Positions 1 through 9,052 of a DNA stretch of 64,000 bases are shown one piece after another. Made by a program: the position numbers and the translations under genes. The notes under the pieces were generated by a model. The model was not told where the DNA came from and did not search any database. It saw only the letters and a program-made list of their open reading frames with translations. The stretch covers positions 62,001-126,000 of the forward strand of contig NZ_JAAVUV010000002.1 of assembly GCF_018449635.1 (NCBI RefSeq), read 5' to 3'. This stretch comes from Caballeronia sp. dw_276 (GTDB lineage Bacteria > Pseudomonadota > Gammaproteobacteria > Burkholderiales > Burkholderiaceae). Numbering within the stretch: position 1 is the stretch's first letter; every line of letters starts with the position of its first letter.

Positions 1-684
1 GATGCCCGCGCGCCACTCTACGACGGCGGTATTTGCACGCGCGTGGATTGTGTATCGCTGGGCGTGATGCTGAACCGCAACGCCGAGCGTTTCTACGATG
101 AAGGCGAGGACTTCTGGCCCAAGCGTTATGCAATCTGGGGCCGGCTTGTCGCGCACCAGCCGGGACAAATCGGCTATTCGATCATCGATTCAAAAGCAAT
201 CGGCCGCTTCATGCCGCCCGTGTTTCCGGGCACAAAAGCAAATACGCTCGGCGAACTTGCGCGCGCCATGGACCTCGATGAAGCGAAGTTTACAGATACG
301 ATCCAGACCTATAACGCCGCATGCCGTGTCGGAACCTTCAATCACGCCGTTCTCGATGATTGCCATACCGAAGGCCTGACGCCTGCGAAAACGCATTGGG
401 CGCAGCCTATCGATAAACCGCCCTTCTACGCCTTCGCGCTTCGTCCGGGTATCACGTTCACATACCTCGGGCTCAAGGTAAACGATAAATCCGCCGTGCA
501 TTTCGGCGGCAAGCCGAGTCCGAACCTATATGTTGCAGGCGAGATGATGGCGGGCAACGTGCTCGGCAAGGGTTATACCGCCGGCGTCGGCATGGCGATC
601 GGCACGGCGTTCGGACGGATTGCCGGAACCCAGGCTGCGCAGGCGGCTTTGAAATCGAAGGAAGCCAGTCATGCAGTCGCTTGA
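1..684 (+). CDS. tcuA: Tricarballylate dehydrogenase TcuA, C-terminal part (cut by window edge)
   Basis: The frame is open from the first base, so the N-terminus lies outside the window; 227 residues remain. The family oxidises tricarballylate to cis-aconitate with FAD. The visible C-terminus carries the second half of the fumarate-reductase/succinate-dehydrogenase-like flavoprotein fold, ending in the FAD-contacting stretch [19 protein letters not shown] and a Gly-rich helix. The N-terminal Rossmann GxGxxG is not visible. The stop overlaps the tcuB start by 14 bases, so the two are translationally coupled. The order tcuA-tcuB-tcuC matches the known tricarballylate operon, which makes the call firm despite truncation. 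Confidence 0.85.
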   Translation, partial: DARAPLYDGGICTRVDCVSLGVMLNRNAERFYDEGEDFWPKRYAIWGRLVAHQPGQIGYSIIDSKAIGRFMPPVFPGTKANTLGELARAMDLDEAKFTDTIQTYNAACRVGTFNHAVLDDCHTEGLTPAKTHWAQPIDKPPFYAFALRPGITFTYLGLKVNDKSAVHFGGKPSPNLYVAGEMMAGNVLGKGYTAGVGMAIGTAFGRIAGTQAAQAALKSKEASHAVA

Positions 685-1846
685 AAACCTGACGCGCGAA
701 GCCAGCGCGCTTGCACTGAACGAAGTTCCCATCACGTTTGCAAAGCCGATGTCCGCTGCCGAAGGCGAAGTCAGCCGCATCATGCAAATCTGCAATGCGT
801 GCCGCTATTGCGAGGGCTTTTGCGCCGTCTTCCCCGCCATGACTCGCCGCCTCGAATTCGGCCGCGCCGACGTGCACTTCCTTTCGAATCTTTGCCACAA
901 CTGCGGCGCGTGTTTGCACGCATGCCAGTACGCGCCGCCGCACGAGTTCGGCGTGAACGTTCCCAAGGCGATGGCCGAAGTGCGTTTGCAGACCTACGTG
1001 GATTACGCGTGGCCAGCGGGTTTTGGCGCGCTGTACAAACGCAATGGCCTTACGTTGGCGCTCGCGCTCGCCGGTGGTCTCGCGCTTTTCCTGATCATGA
1101 CGATGGCGCTGAAAGGCGCGCTGCTTTTGCCGCCACTGGCGGGAAATTTCTACGCGGTATTCCCGCACAACACGCTAGCGCTGTTGTTCGGCATCGTATT
1201 CGTGTTCGCGATGATCGCGCTCGGGGTCGGTGTGCGGCGCTTCTGGCGCAATGAAGATCCGGGGGCGATGTCGGCCGAGGCGATCGGTGAAGCAACGCAC
1301 GATGTACTCAGTCTGCGTTATCTGGGCGGCGGCCACGGAGAAGGCTGCAATAATGCCGATGATGCGTTTTCCCTTGCGCGCCGGCGTTTTCACCATCTGA
1401 CGTTCTACGGCTTCATGTTGTGTTTTGCATCGACGTGCGTGGCGACGCTGTATCACTATCTGCTGAAGCTCGAAGCGCCTTACGCACTCACCAGCTTGCC
1501 TGTGGTGCTCGGATCGATTGGCGGTCTTGGTTTGCTCGCGGGACCTGCGGGCTTGTTGTGGCTGAATCTGCGGCGTCATCCGCAACATGGCGACGCCGCG
1601 CAAAAACCGATGGACCGTGGTTTCATCGCGTTGCTGCTGTTGACCAGCGCAAGCGGTCTCGCACTGTTGATCCTGCGCGATACATCCATGATGGCGTTAT
1701 TGTTGGCCGTTCATCTTGGCATTGTGATGGCGTTGTTCCTGACGCTGCCGTACGGAAAATTCGCGCACGGAATTTATCGCAGCGCAGCACTGCTGAAGTG
1801 GGCGGTGGAAAAACGCCAGCCGAGTAAACTGCTGGTCGATGATTGA
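671..1846 (+). CDS. tcuB: Tricarballylate utilisation protein TcuB, Fe-S/membrane electron carrier
   Basis: 391 residues. The N-terminal soluble part has two four-cysteine clusters, Cys41/44/47/51 and Cys75/78/81/85, as expected for two [4Fe-4S] centres. The rest is a membrane part with about six hydrophobic segments, from around residue 125 to 375. In the characterised system TcuB reoxidises the FADH2 of TcuA and passes electrons to the membrane quinone pool. It overlaps tcuA by 14 bases and is followed 64 bases later by the permease gene tcuC. Length and motif spacing fit the family. Confidence 0.88.
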   Translation: MQSLENLTREASALALNEVPITFAKPMSAAEGEVSRIMQICNACRYCEGFCAVFPAMTRRLEFGRADVHFLSNLCHNCGACLHACQYAPPHEFGVNVPKAMAEVRLQTYVDYAWPAGFGALYKRNGLTLALALAGGLALFLIMTMALKGALLLPPLAGNFYAVFPHNTLALLFGIVFVFAMIALGVGVRRFWRNEDPGAMSAEAIGEATHDVLSLRYLGGGHGEGCNNADDAFSLARRRFHHLTFYGFMLCFASTCVATLYHYLLKLEAPYALTSLPVVLGSIGGLGLLAGPAGLLWLNLRRHPQHGDAAQKPMDRGFIALLLLTSASGLALLILRDTSMMALLLAVHLGIVMALFLTLPYGKFAHGIYRSAALLKWAVEKRQPSKLLVDD

Positions 1847-1910
1847 TGCAAAACGGGGCCCGTCGAGCCTATCATGGCCGGCGTGGCAATAAAAAAATCC
1901 AGGAGACGAC

Positions 1911-3236
1911 ATGGCAACCGGTAACGAATTTCAACCGCAGGCGTTGGGCGCAACCGCGCCGAGCGTCTCGAAGCTGGGCGCGGTTCTGCGCGTCACCAGC
2001 GGCAACTTTCTCGAGCAGTTCGATTTCTTCCTGTTCGGTTTCTACGCAACTTACATTGCCAAGACGTTCTTTCCTGCCGCCAGCGAATTTGCATCGCTGA
2101 TGCAGACGTTCGCCGTGTTCGGCGCCGGTTTCCTGATGCGGCCGTTGGGCGCGATCGTGCTCGGCGCGTACATAGATAAAGTCGGACGGCGGCGCGGGCT
2201 GATCGTCACGCTTTCGATCATGGCGAGCGGCACCATTCTCATTGCTTGCGTTCCGGGATTTGCGACCATTGGCTTGCTGGCGCCGGCGCTGGTGCTGATC
2301 GGGCGCTTGCTGCAGGGATTCTCGGCGGGCGCTGAACTTGGTGGCGTATCGGTTTATCTTGCGGAAATGGCGACGCCCGGCAAGAAAGGCTTTTATACGT
2401 CGTGGCAATCGGCCAGCCAGCAGGTCGCAATCGTGGTCGCGGCGGCGCTTGGTTACGCGCTGAACAGCTGGCTCTCGCCAACGCAGATTGCCGGTTGGGG
2501 ATGGCGCGTGCCGTTTTTCATCGGCTGCATGATCGTGCCGTTTCTGTACATTCTGCGCCGCTCGCTGCAGGAGACCGCCGAGTTCCAGGCGCGCCGCCAT
2601 CATCCGGCAACCTCCGAAGTCTTCCGCTCGATGCTCACGAACTGGAAGACCGTCATTGCGGGCATGCTGATGGTCGCGATGACCACCACCACGTTCTATC
2701 TGATCACTGTCTATACGCCGACATTCGGGCGCGCCGTGCTGCACTTGAGCACGTCGGACAGTTTGATTGTGACGCTGTTCGTGGGCGTATCGAACTTTAT
2801 CTGGCTGCCGATCGGCGGGGCGATCTCGGATCGCATCGGACGCAAACCCGTGCTGTTGTTTGTATCGGCGCTGGCGATCATCACGGCCTACCCAGCGCTC
2901 TCGTGGCTCGCGCACGATCCGAGTTTCCTGCGCATGCTCGGCGTGCTGCTGTACTTCTCGTTCTTCTTCGGCGCATACAACGGCGCGATGGTCGCAGCGC
3001 TCACCGAAGTAATGCCGGTCAATGTTCGCGTGGCAGGCTTCTCGCTGGCGTTCAGTCTGGCGACGGCGATTTTCGGCGGCTTCACGCCGGCGGTATCGAC
3101 GTACCTGATCCAGGCAACCGGAGACAAAGCCGCGCCCGCCTACTGGCTTATTTTTGCCGCGGTGTGCGGATTCTTTGCGACGTTGGCACTCTACAAGCGC
3201 GGCGGAGCCGCGGAGTTGCAGGCGAAGCTGGGGTGA
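1911..3236 (+). CDS. tcuC: MFS tricarballylate/citrate-proton symporter TcuC
   Basis: 441 residues with about twelve membrane helices and MFS signatures, for example DKVGRRRG after helix 2 and DRIGRKP in the second half. It belongs to the metabolite:H+ symporter family close to CitA/ProP. Its place directly after tcuA and tcuB suggests tricarballylate or citrate import. The start is supported by AGGAGACGAC just upstream of ATG. Substrate identity rests on the operon context, since related carriers take citrate, proline or shikimate. Confidence 0.82.
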   Translation: MATGNEFQPQALGATAPSVSKLGAVLRVTSGNFLEQFDFFLFGFYATYIAKTFFPAASEFASLMQTFAVFGAGFLMRPLGAIVLGAYIDKVGRRRGLIVTLSIMASGTILIACVPGFATIGLLAPALVLIGRLLQGFSAGAELGGVSVYLAEMATPGKKGFYTSWQSASQQVAIVVAAALGYALNSWLSPTQIAGWGWRVPFFIGCMIVPFLYILRRSLQETAEFQARRHHPATSEVFRSMLTNWKTVIAGMLMVAMTTTTFYLITVYTPTFGRAVLHLSTSDSLIVTLFVGVSNFIWLPIGGAISDRIGRKPVLLFVSALAIITAYPALSWLAHDPSFLRMLGVLLYFSFFFGAYNGAMVAALTEVMPVNVRVAGFSLAFSLATAIFGGFTPAVSTYLIQATGDKAAPAYWLIFAAVCGFFATLALYKRGGAAELQAKLG

Positions 3237-3323
3237 GGAAATGACGGCGCGCGGCCGGGGATGTTCGCGGACCGCGCGATGAGATTGCGAGAAGTTCGGT
3301 TCCTCTACCCCAAAGAATTTTGG

Positions 3324-3719
3324 CTACTCGATCAGCCTCAAGCCAGCCGTTTTCGCGGCCTTTGTATCGAACGTCGCCGTGTACTCGCAGCTTGCGTCGT
3401 GGCAAGCACGTTCAATAAGACAATCCGGAAAGTCCGCGGCGGAAGAGGAGAAAACCCTTAACGCCTTCGATACCGTCTCCGCCCCCTCAATGACCAGTTC
3501 CTTAGTGCGCAACGACGCCTCTATGACCTCCGCGATTTCGTCGCGCTTCGCGTCATACGCTCTTGCAAGAACCCAAACCACTTCGACCAGGGCAACCTGC
3601 GTCACATATCCAGGCCGATCCGCTGTCAGCGATTCAATCAGAGCTGTCGCTTTGGGCGACTGGACGGGATCGTCCTAAGCGAAATACCGCACCAACACGT
3701 TGGTATCAAGACCAATCAT
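3324..3719 (-). pseudogene. VapC-type PIN-domain toxin interrupted by an amber codon
   Basis: Read from the ATG at 3719 the frame gives a typical PIN start (MIGLDTNVLVRYFA), then TAG at 3677-3675 (codon 15), then an intact remainder of the PIN domain to 3324, for a 131-residue toxin. The family usually has Gln here (FAQDD), so one C-to-T change of CAG explains the stop. Conserved acidic residues are present: Asp5, the Glu of ALVEVVW, and the Asp residues of FPD and FDTK. The ATG overlaps the antitoxin TGA as ATGA. An internal start at 3605 could make only a 93-residue fragment lacking Asp5, so the toxin is probably inactive unless the stop is suppressed. Confidence 0.85.
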
Positions 3720-3961
3720 CGCTTCCACACTCCCTGCCCCGCTATCGCAGCATTCATGTGTTCGATAGAGACCGGTTTCCTGGGCTTGCCAATAATGCCT
3801 TTCAACGCTTTGACCGATTGGACCGCGGGTACGAGTTCGTACCGTCCTGTCGCCTCGTTCAACACAAACTCGATCCGGTCTCCAGCAGAAAGTCCCAAGA
3901 CGGTCCGAACATCGACTGGGATGGTAATCTGACCCTTTGAGGTGACGGTTGCAGAGGTCAT
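3716..3961 (-). CDS. AbrB/MazE-like (VapB-type) antitoxin
   Basis: 81 residues. The N-terminal half, about residues 2-45, is a SpoVT/AbrB swapped-hairpin DNA-binding domain (ATVTSKGQITIPVDVR, then GDRIEFVL). The C-terminal tail, about 46-81, would wrap the PIN toxin. I chose the ATG at 3961 because AAGGGGA lies just upstream; a GTG at 3964 is also possible. The gene overlaps the toxin frame by the classic ATGA. Such antitoxins repress their own promoter. Its toxin partner carries a nonsense codon, so it may now be an orphan. Confidence 0.85.
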   Translation of the reverse strand: MTSATVTSKGQITIPVDVRTVLGLSAGDRIEFVLNEATGRYELVPAVQSVKALKGIIGKPRKPVSIEHMNAAIAGQGVWKR

Positions 3962-4019
3962 CACTTTTCCCCTTTAAATTGACGGCTCCTTACCTTAAAG
4001 TAAGGAATGAGTCAGCGTA

Positions 4020-4215
4020 TCACGCTGCGATTGTGTCCAGTTCCATAACCCCCTTCACCACCATCTCGATGACCCGCGCCCCCCAGCTTCTCGACATGCG
4101 CGTCATCCAGGCCCTGCAGCGGGCCTTCGATCATCAGCATCGCGAGGCCGTGCACGGCGGACCACGCCAGGTATTCCGCGCCGGGCCTGCGAGCGGCATT
4201 GAGCGTGCCGGTCTG
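4020..4215 (-). pseudogene. TetR-family regulator remnant (C-terminal domain only)
   Basis: The leftward frame reads RRPGAEYLAWSAVHGLAML, the signature of the TetR C-terminal WHG-type domain (Trp-x-x-x-His-Gly). After DDAHVEKLG the frame is lost at a run of six G/C pairs (4079-4084). Shifting by one base restores a natural ending (ARVIEMVVKGVMELDTIAA, stop at 4022-4020). No N-terminal helix-turn-helix is found upstream, where the sequence becomes the VOC remnant on the other strand. It is therefore a 5'-deleted and frameshifted gene. Confidence 0.7.
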
Positions 4216-4528
4216 GTCATGCACGCGGCGTTTCGAATTGGAGAGACCACGCTCATGGGGTCCGACGGCATGAACAGCGGCAAGCCTTCGTTCCAGGGGT
4301 TTGCGTTATCGCTGAGCCCGTCTGAGCCCAAAGAGGCCAGCTGTCTTTTCAACGCACTTGCCGATGGCGGACAGGTTCACATGCCATTGACGCAGACGTT
4401 TTTTTTCGCCCAGCTTCGGCATGGTGGCGGATCGCTTCGGGGTATCGTGGATGATCGTCGTCCCGGGCGAAACTCCGAACACTCAGTACACCCAACAGAA
4501 GAAGATTGCGCATGAAGCATGGCATTGA
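4216..4528 (+). pseudogene. VOC/PhnB-like (glyoxalase superfamily) remnant with frameshift
   Basis: The frame from 4216 reads VMHAAFRIGETTLMGSDG and NALADGGQVHMPLTQTFF, typical of the DNA-binding-protein/PhnB-type VOC family. At the run of eight T (4399-4406) the family pattern moves to the next frame (SPSFGMVADRFGVSWMIVV) and ends at 4528. One extra T explains the shift. The first 40-50 residues of the family are missing, and the preceding sequence belongs to a TetR remnant on the opposite strand, so a deletion joined two converted ends. Confidence 0.72.
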
Positions 4529-4576
4529 AAGCGCCGACGAATCTGACCGCTCGTCAGCGCTCTTCGAACATGCTGC

Positions 4577-5158
4577 TTAAAGCTTGATCTCCGTCCCAAG
4601 GCGCGCCAGGAATTGCGCAAGCCATTGCGGATGTGCAGGCCACGCGGGCGCGGTGATGAAATTGCCATCGGTGACCGCGCTGTCCACCTGGATGTCCGCG
4701 TACTCGCCCCCGGCAAGCCGTACTTCCGGCGCGCACGCCGGATATGCCGATATGCGTTTGCCGCGAATCACGTCCGCAGCGGCCAGCAATTGCGCTCCAT
4801 GGCAGACCGCGGCAATGGGTTTTTTCGCATCGGCGAAATGCCGGACAATTTCGATCACGCGGTCGTTCAAGCGCAAGTATTCGGGCGCGCGGCCGCCGGC
4901 GATCATCAACGCGTCATAACTGGCGGGATCGGCGTCATCGAAACTCGCGTTCAGCGTGAACAGATGTCCGGGTTTCTCCGTATAGGTCTGATCGCCTTCG
5001 AAGTCATGAATTGCGGTCTTGATCGTATCCCCGCTCTTCTTGCCGGGGCAGACTGCATGCACGGTGTGACCGACCATCTGCAGCGCCTGGAAAGGCACCA
5101 TGGTTTCGTAGTCTTCCGCAAAATCGCCGGTCAGAAACAGAATCTTCTTGGCTGCCAT
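4577..5158 (-). CDS. DJ-1/PfpI family protein
   Basis: 193 residues, one DJ-1/PfpI class I glutamine-amidotransferase-like domain. The nucleophile elbow is AVCHGAQLL with Cys119-His120, and an acidic residue from EDYE (15-18) is placed to contact the cysteine. Family members are deglycases, chaperones or intracellular proteases; this sequence alone does not decide among them. GGGAGA upstream supports the ATG. It lies 98 bases after the amidohydrolase gene on the same strand and may be cotranscribed with it. Confidence 0.85.
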   Translation of the reverse strand: MAAKKILFLTGDFAEDYETMVPFQALQMVGHTVHAVCPGKKSGDTIKTAIHDFEGDQTYTEKPGHLFTLNASFDDADPASYDALMIAGGRAPEYLRLNDRVIEIVRHFADAKKPIAAVCHGAQLLAAADVIRGKRISAYPACAPEVRLAGGEYADIQVDSAVTDGNFITAPAWPAHPQWLAQFLARLGTEIKL

Positions 5159-5256
5159 CTTGTTCTCCCATCGAAGAGATCACGCAGGAAACCGGTCCGC
5201 GTGGACCGGCGCTCGCCGATATCTTAGCTCGTATGGGAAACGTCCGGCCCGATGTT

Positions 5257-6447
5257 TCAGGCAAGCATTGCACCATTGCGTGCAACGACCTTGCCCTTCG
5301 ATACAACCAGCTTGCGCACCGGCCGCGCCACGACGGCATGGGCGATGGTGGCGGCATCCACAAGAACAAGATCCGCGCGTGCGCCTGGATGCAATCCGTA
5401 GTCTGCGAAACCGCAGGCTTGTGCGCCAAGCGTGCTGACGCAATCGAAAGCGAGCGCGAGGTCGTCGTCGCGGCGCAGGTCGTGGCGCATGGCGAGGAAC
5501 ATCGCGCGCTCCAGCATGTCCGGCGAGCCAAAAGGCGTCCATGTATCGCGAATGCCGTCATTGCCGGCAAAGAGCGTGACGCCGGCTTCGATGCAAGCAC
5601 GCAGTGACGGCACCGGCACCGAAGGCGGAGCGGTTGTCAGAAGCGCCACGTCGAGGTCGGCGATTCTTCCAAGCAACGCATCACGTTCACGGTCGGGCAG
5701 CATGCCGAGGCAAAAGGCATGACTGATCACAACGCGACCCTGCATGCCCAGCGCTTCGACGCGATCGAGCAGAAGCTTGATTGTGAATGCGCCTATTTCG
5801 CCGGGCTCGTGGAGATGGATATCGATGGGCTTCTGATGCCGGTTCGCAATCTCGAATGTGGTATCGAGCGACTCGACCGGGTCCTGGTCGATCAGCGCGG
5901 GGTCCAGCGCGCCGAGCACATCGGCGCCTGATTCAAGCGCATCGCTTAGAAGCGAACTGGTTCCGGCGCGACGCAGCATGCCCGACTGCGGGAACGCCAC
6001 GATCTGGATGTCCACGATATCGGCAAGTGTTTCACGGGTCGCGAGCACGCCCTTCAAGTGCTTAAGACCGGCGTCGGTGTCTATGTCGACATGCGTCCTG
6101 ATGCGCGTCGTTCCTGCTGCGATGAATGCGCGGGCGAGCGCGAGAGATTGTGCGCCCGCGTCATGTCCCGAACTCGCGCGCCACGAGCGTTCGTTCTCGA
6201 TGCGGTTGACAAGCTTAGGACCGACATTGTTTCGATACCAAGGCAAACCCCAGTTCGTCTTATCCAGATGCGTGTGGCCCTCAACGAATCCGGGAAGCAC
6301 GAGTGCGTTCGCACCGTCTTTGATTACCGTGTTTGCATCGCGCGGAAGATTTGCACCGATTGCATCGATACGTCCAGCGGCGATGGCGATTTCGACAGGC
6401 GTGCCGTCCGCCAGGCGAACGTTACTGATCAACAAGTTCGGGTTCAC
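5257..6447 (-). CDS. Cytosine-deaminase-like amidohydrolase
   Basis: 396 residues, metal-dependent amidohydrolase fold. Metal ligands are visible in order: GHTHLDK (His-x-His after the N-terminal beta-sandwich), HVDID, IDIHLHEPGE, a His in VVISHAFCLG, and the catalytic Asp of FAGNDGIRD. This layout matches the CodA/atrazine-chlorohydrolase-like group that deaminates cyclic amidines. The start is GTG at 6447, backed by AGGAGA. The natural substrate cannot be read from the sequence. A DJ-1/PfpI gene follows. Confidence 0.82.
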   Translation of the reverse strand: MNPNLLISNVRLADGTPVEIAIAAGRIDAIGANLPRDANTVIKDGANALVLPGFVEGHTHLDKTNWGLPWYRNNVGPKLVNRIENERSWRASSGHDAGAQSLALARAFIAAGTTRIRTHVDIDTDAGLKHLKGVLATRETLADIVDIQIVAFPQSGMLRRAGTSSLLSDALESGADVLGALDPALIDQDPVESLDTTFEIANRHQKPIDIHLHEPGEIGAFTIKLLLDRVEALGMQGRVVISHAFCLGMLPDRERDALLGRIADLDVALLTTAPPSVPVPSLRACIEAGVTLFAGNDGIRDTWTPFGSPDMLERAMFLAMRHDLRRDDDLALAFDCVSTLGAQACGFADYGLHPGARADLVLVDAATIAHAVVARPVRKLVVSKGKVVARNGAMLA

Positions 6448-6528
6448 AAAAATCTCCTGACGTCGCGGTAGGCGTTAAGCAGACCGCGAGTGTGTCATAA
6501 GAGATTGAGTGTCGGAAGTCTGCGTTTC

Positions 6529-6732
6529 CTATACGTTCGACGGGTTGTCCGGATCCACGGCGCCCTTTTCGACATTGTCCTCGAAGTCCGCTTTATCCTT
6601 TTTATTCGAGCCATTGGTAATTTCCACCTCGCCTTTGAGCGCTCGGTCTTCATTGCCGGTAAGTTTCCCGATGCCGAGATTTACCACACCTTTGATCTGT
6701 TCCTTCACGCCGTCCACTTTGTCTTTGTTCAC
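6529..6732 (-). CDS. CsbD family stress protein
   Basis: 67 residues, small, hydrophilic and Lys/Asp-rich, with the CsbD pattern VNKDKVDGVKEQIKGVVN followed by GKLTGNEDRALKGE. CsbD proteins are general-stress induced in many bacteria and their molecular role is not established. The start is GTG at 6732 because a perfect GGAGG lies at 6741-6737; the longer upstream frame has no ribosome site. It sits directly behind the broken threonine dehydratase, so its promoter context may be recent. Confidence 0.85.
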   Translation of the reverse strand: MNKDKVDGVKEQIKGVVNLGIGKLTGNEDRALKGEVEITNGSNKKDKADFEDNVEKGAVDPDNPSNV

Positions 6733-6770
6733 GATACCTCCTGTCGAGAGTTTTAATGCCGTGAGAAACA

Positions 6771-7019
6771 TCACGCAACGGGCGTTCCTGCAGTTGCGGT
6801 CAGGACGCCATGGCGCCGTGCGTTGGCATCGAGCAAACGCAGCTTGTTGGTTGCGCCGCGAAACTTGAACGACCCCGCGTGCTGCAAATGCTCGCATTTC
6901 AAATACACACCGCAACCCCTCGCCTTCGATAACAACGGGCTCAGCATCAACGGCGTAACAGCCACTTGCGGACGTATCGCGCGGTGTGCCTCTTCAATGC
7001 GCTCGAACAAATCAGTCGT
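6771..7019 (-). pseudogene. Threonine dehydratase (serine/threonine ammonia-lyase), truncated remnant
   Basis: About 80 codons resemble the N-terminus of fold-type II PLP threonine dehydratases: FERIEEAHRAIRPQ, then KCEHLQHAGSFKFRGA with the PLP lysine in SFKFRG. The family is about 320 residues, but this frame stops at 6771 just before the expected phosphate-binding STGNHG loop. The 5' end also looks damaged. The regulator stop is followed as TAACG, where TAATG would give the expected overlapping ATG for a TDLFERIEE start. The remaining candidate is a TTG at 7010. Very probably not functional. Confidence 0.75.
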
Positions 7020-7723
7020 TACTCGTTGCCCCTCAGTTCCTTCAGATAGTTGAACACCGTGGCGCGGCCGATAGACAGCACCTTCGCAACATAGTTGGCC
7101 GCACTCTTTCCCTTGAATGCGCCCTCTTCGTGCAGCGCTTCAATGAGCGCGCGTTTGTGATCCCGCGTCAGCATCGACAAAACAAGCTTGCGTTCCTGCA
7201 GCCAGTGATTGAGAAAGATGTTGACGCGTTCCTGCCAGTCGTCCTGAAAGAGCTTCTCGGGCTGAGCTTGCAGCGCGGCGCTCGAAACCAGCAGTTCGAG
7301 CGCCTGCCTTGCCTGCTCGAGCGCCGCGAGATGAAAATTGATGCACATGACGCCGATAGGTCCGCCTTCGTCGTTACGCACGACAATGCTCACCGAGCGG
7401 ATCTTGCGACCGTCCCAGCCAAGCTTCTCATACGGACCGATCACGCTTTCGTCCGGATCGAACTCGATGTCGTCCAGCGCCGAGTCGTCGCCCAGTTCCC
7501 GTTTCGATTGATTGTTCGCGACGTGGACCACCGTCTGCGTACTGAGGTCATGGATCACGACTTCCGTATAAGGCGGAAAAAGCAGGACGATACCGTCCGC
7601 GATCGAGCGATAACGGACGAGCAGTTCTGTAGAAGGCTTTCGCGCGCTGCGCCTGACCTTGGTCCTGTCTGCGGATCTTGAATTCGTTTCAACTGAGGCT
7701 TCCGCCATACGTGCTTTAGTCAT
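7019..7723 (-). CDS. YheO/DauR-type PAS-HTH transcriptional regulator
   Basis: About 234 residues from the ATG at 7723 (a TTG at 7756 is also possible). It has a YheO-like PAS domain (VLLFPPYTEVVIHDLS through GVMCINFHL) and a C-terminal helix-turn-helix of the HTH_22 type (GKSAANYVAKVLSIGRATVFNYLKEL). Relatives such as DauR repress amino-acid catabolism genes. It was followed by an overlapping threonine dehydratase gene, now a remnant, and is divergent from a PLP aminotransferase, so amino-acid catabolism is the likely target. A 33-base dyad lies in the divergent promoter. Confidence 0.85.
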   Translation of the reverse strand: MTKARMAEASVETNSRSADRTKVRRSARKPSTELLVRYRSIADGIVLLFPPYTEVVIHDLSTQTVVHVANNQSKRELGDDSALDDIEFDPDESVIGPYEKLGWDGRKIRSVSIVVRNDEGGPIGVMCINFHLAALEQARQALELLVSSAALQAQPEKLFQDDWQERVNIFLNHWLQERKLVLSMLTRDHKRALIEALHEEGAFKGKSAANYVAKVLSIGRATVFNYLKELRGNE

Positions 7724-7779
7724 TATTCGATGTCGAGTCGTGCGGTGATCGGTCAATAAGTCACGTCATTGCCCAGAAT

Positions 7780-7812
7780 GTACTTTTTAGTCTAAGATAG
7801 ACTGTAAAATAC
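7780..7812. promoter_or_regulatory. Long dyad in the divergent regulator/aminotransferase promoter
   Basis: Two 15-base arms separated by AGA match at 12 of 15 positions as an inverted repeat; the core is TAGTCTA-N3-TAGACTG. It sits between the YheO-type regulator (start 7723) and the aminotransferase (start 7922), where a repressor site for both would be expected. The arms are AT-rich against GC-rich surroundings. Confidence 0.55.
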
Positions 7813-7921
7813 AATCGGTCAAACGACGAAAATAAAACGGTTCTGAGTGCCGGAGCCGCGTAATATTTTTCGACGTGGAATCAGGCTATCGTCAAGATGA
7901 ATTGGACTCGCGGAGATTTGA

Positions 7922-9049
7922 ATGAAGATCAAGGACTTTCTGGTCGAGCGCTGGATGGACCGCTACGAGCACGAGGCGCGTTACAACCTCGCTGAGACTT
8001 GCGTCGAATCGCTGACCGTCGATCAATTGCTGACACTGACCGGCAAGCAGGACAGCATCATGGACGAGTTGCGCCCCATGAAGCTGACCTACGGCGCGAT
8101 CGAAGGATCAGACCGGTTGCGCGCGAACATTGCCGCGCTATACGACCGGCAGACGCCAAAGAACATATTGGTGACGCACGGCGCGATTGGCGGCAATGCG
8201 CTGGTCTATGAGACGTTGATCGAACCCGGTGATCGTGTGATTGCGGTGCTGCCAACCTACCAGCAGCACTATTCGATTCCCGAAAGTTATGGCGCCGATC
8301 TACACACCATGACGCTGCGGGAAGAGAACGGCTTTCTTCCCGACCTCGATGAACTGCGCAAACTCGCAAGCCAGAAAACGAAGCTGATCGCCATCAACAA
8401 TCCGAACAATCCAACGGGTTCCTTGATGGACGAAGCCTTTCTCAAAGAGGTCGTCGCCATCGCGCAATCGTGCGGCGCATATCTGCTGTGCGACGAGGTT
8501 TATCGGGGAACGGATCAGGAGGGTTCGGGATTCACGGCGTCCGTTGCCGACCTTTATGAACGTGGCATCAGCACGGGCAGCATGTCGAAGACGTGGTCGC
8601 TCGCAGGGCTGCGGCTGGGGTGGATTGCCGGGCCGGTCGAACTGATTCGCGCTGTCTGCATTCATCGCGACTACAACACCATCAGCGTTGGAATGATCGA
8701 CGATTACCTCGCGTCGATCGCGCTGGAAGCAAAGGACAGGATTCTCGCGCGCAGCCACGCGATCACGCGGACCAATCTGGCGACGCTCGATGCCTGGATT
8801 CAGCAGGAGCCGCTGGTCTCATACATCAAGCCAAAGGCCGCGACCGTTTGCCTGCTCAAGTTCGACGTCGACATGTCATCCACTGAATTCTGTACGTCTT
8901 TGATCGAAGCGACCGGCGTCATGTTCACGCCGGGCAGCGCGTTCGAAATGGAAGGTTACGTGCGGATCGGTTTCGCCAATCCACTGGATGTGCTGCAACA
9001 AGGACTTGGCCGCGTGTCTGAATTCCTGAGGGACATCGAACGCAGGTAA
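7922..9049 (+). CDS. PLP-dependent aminotransferase, class I/II
   Basis: 375 residues, fold-type I. Seen motifs: NNPNNPTGS (substrate/PLP loop), CDEVYRG (Asp contacting the PLP ring nitrogen), SMSKTWSLAGLRLGW with the Schiff-base lysine, and VRIGFANP near the C-terminus. It resembles the group annotated as capreomycidine-synthase-like or arginine/aspartate aminotransferase; the substrate is unknown. It is divergent from a YheO-type regulator next to a threonine dehydratase remnant, which suggests beta-hydroxy or other unusual amino-acid degradation. Confidence 0.82.
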   Translation: MKIKDFLVERWMDRYEHEARYNLAETCVESLTVDQLLTLTGKQDSIMDELRPMKLTYGAIEGSDRLRANIAALYDRQTPKNILVTHGAIGGNALVYETLIEPGDRVIAVLPTYQQHYSIPESYGADLHTMTLREENGFLPDLDELRKLASQKTKLIAINNPNNPTGSLMDEAFLKEVVAIAQSCGAYLLCDEVYRGTDQEGSGFTASVADLYERGISTGSMSKTWSLAGLRLGWIAGPVELIRAVCIHRDYNTISVGMIDDYLASIALEAKDRILARSHAITRTNLATLDAWIQQEPLVSYIKPKAATVCLLKFDVDMSSTEFCTSLIEATGVMFTPGSAFEMEGYVRIGFANPLDVLQQGLGRVSEFLRDIERR

Positions 9050-9052
9050 AAG

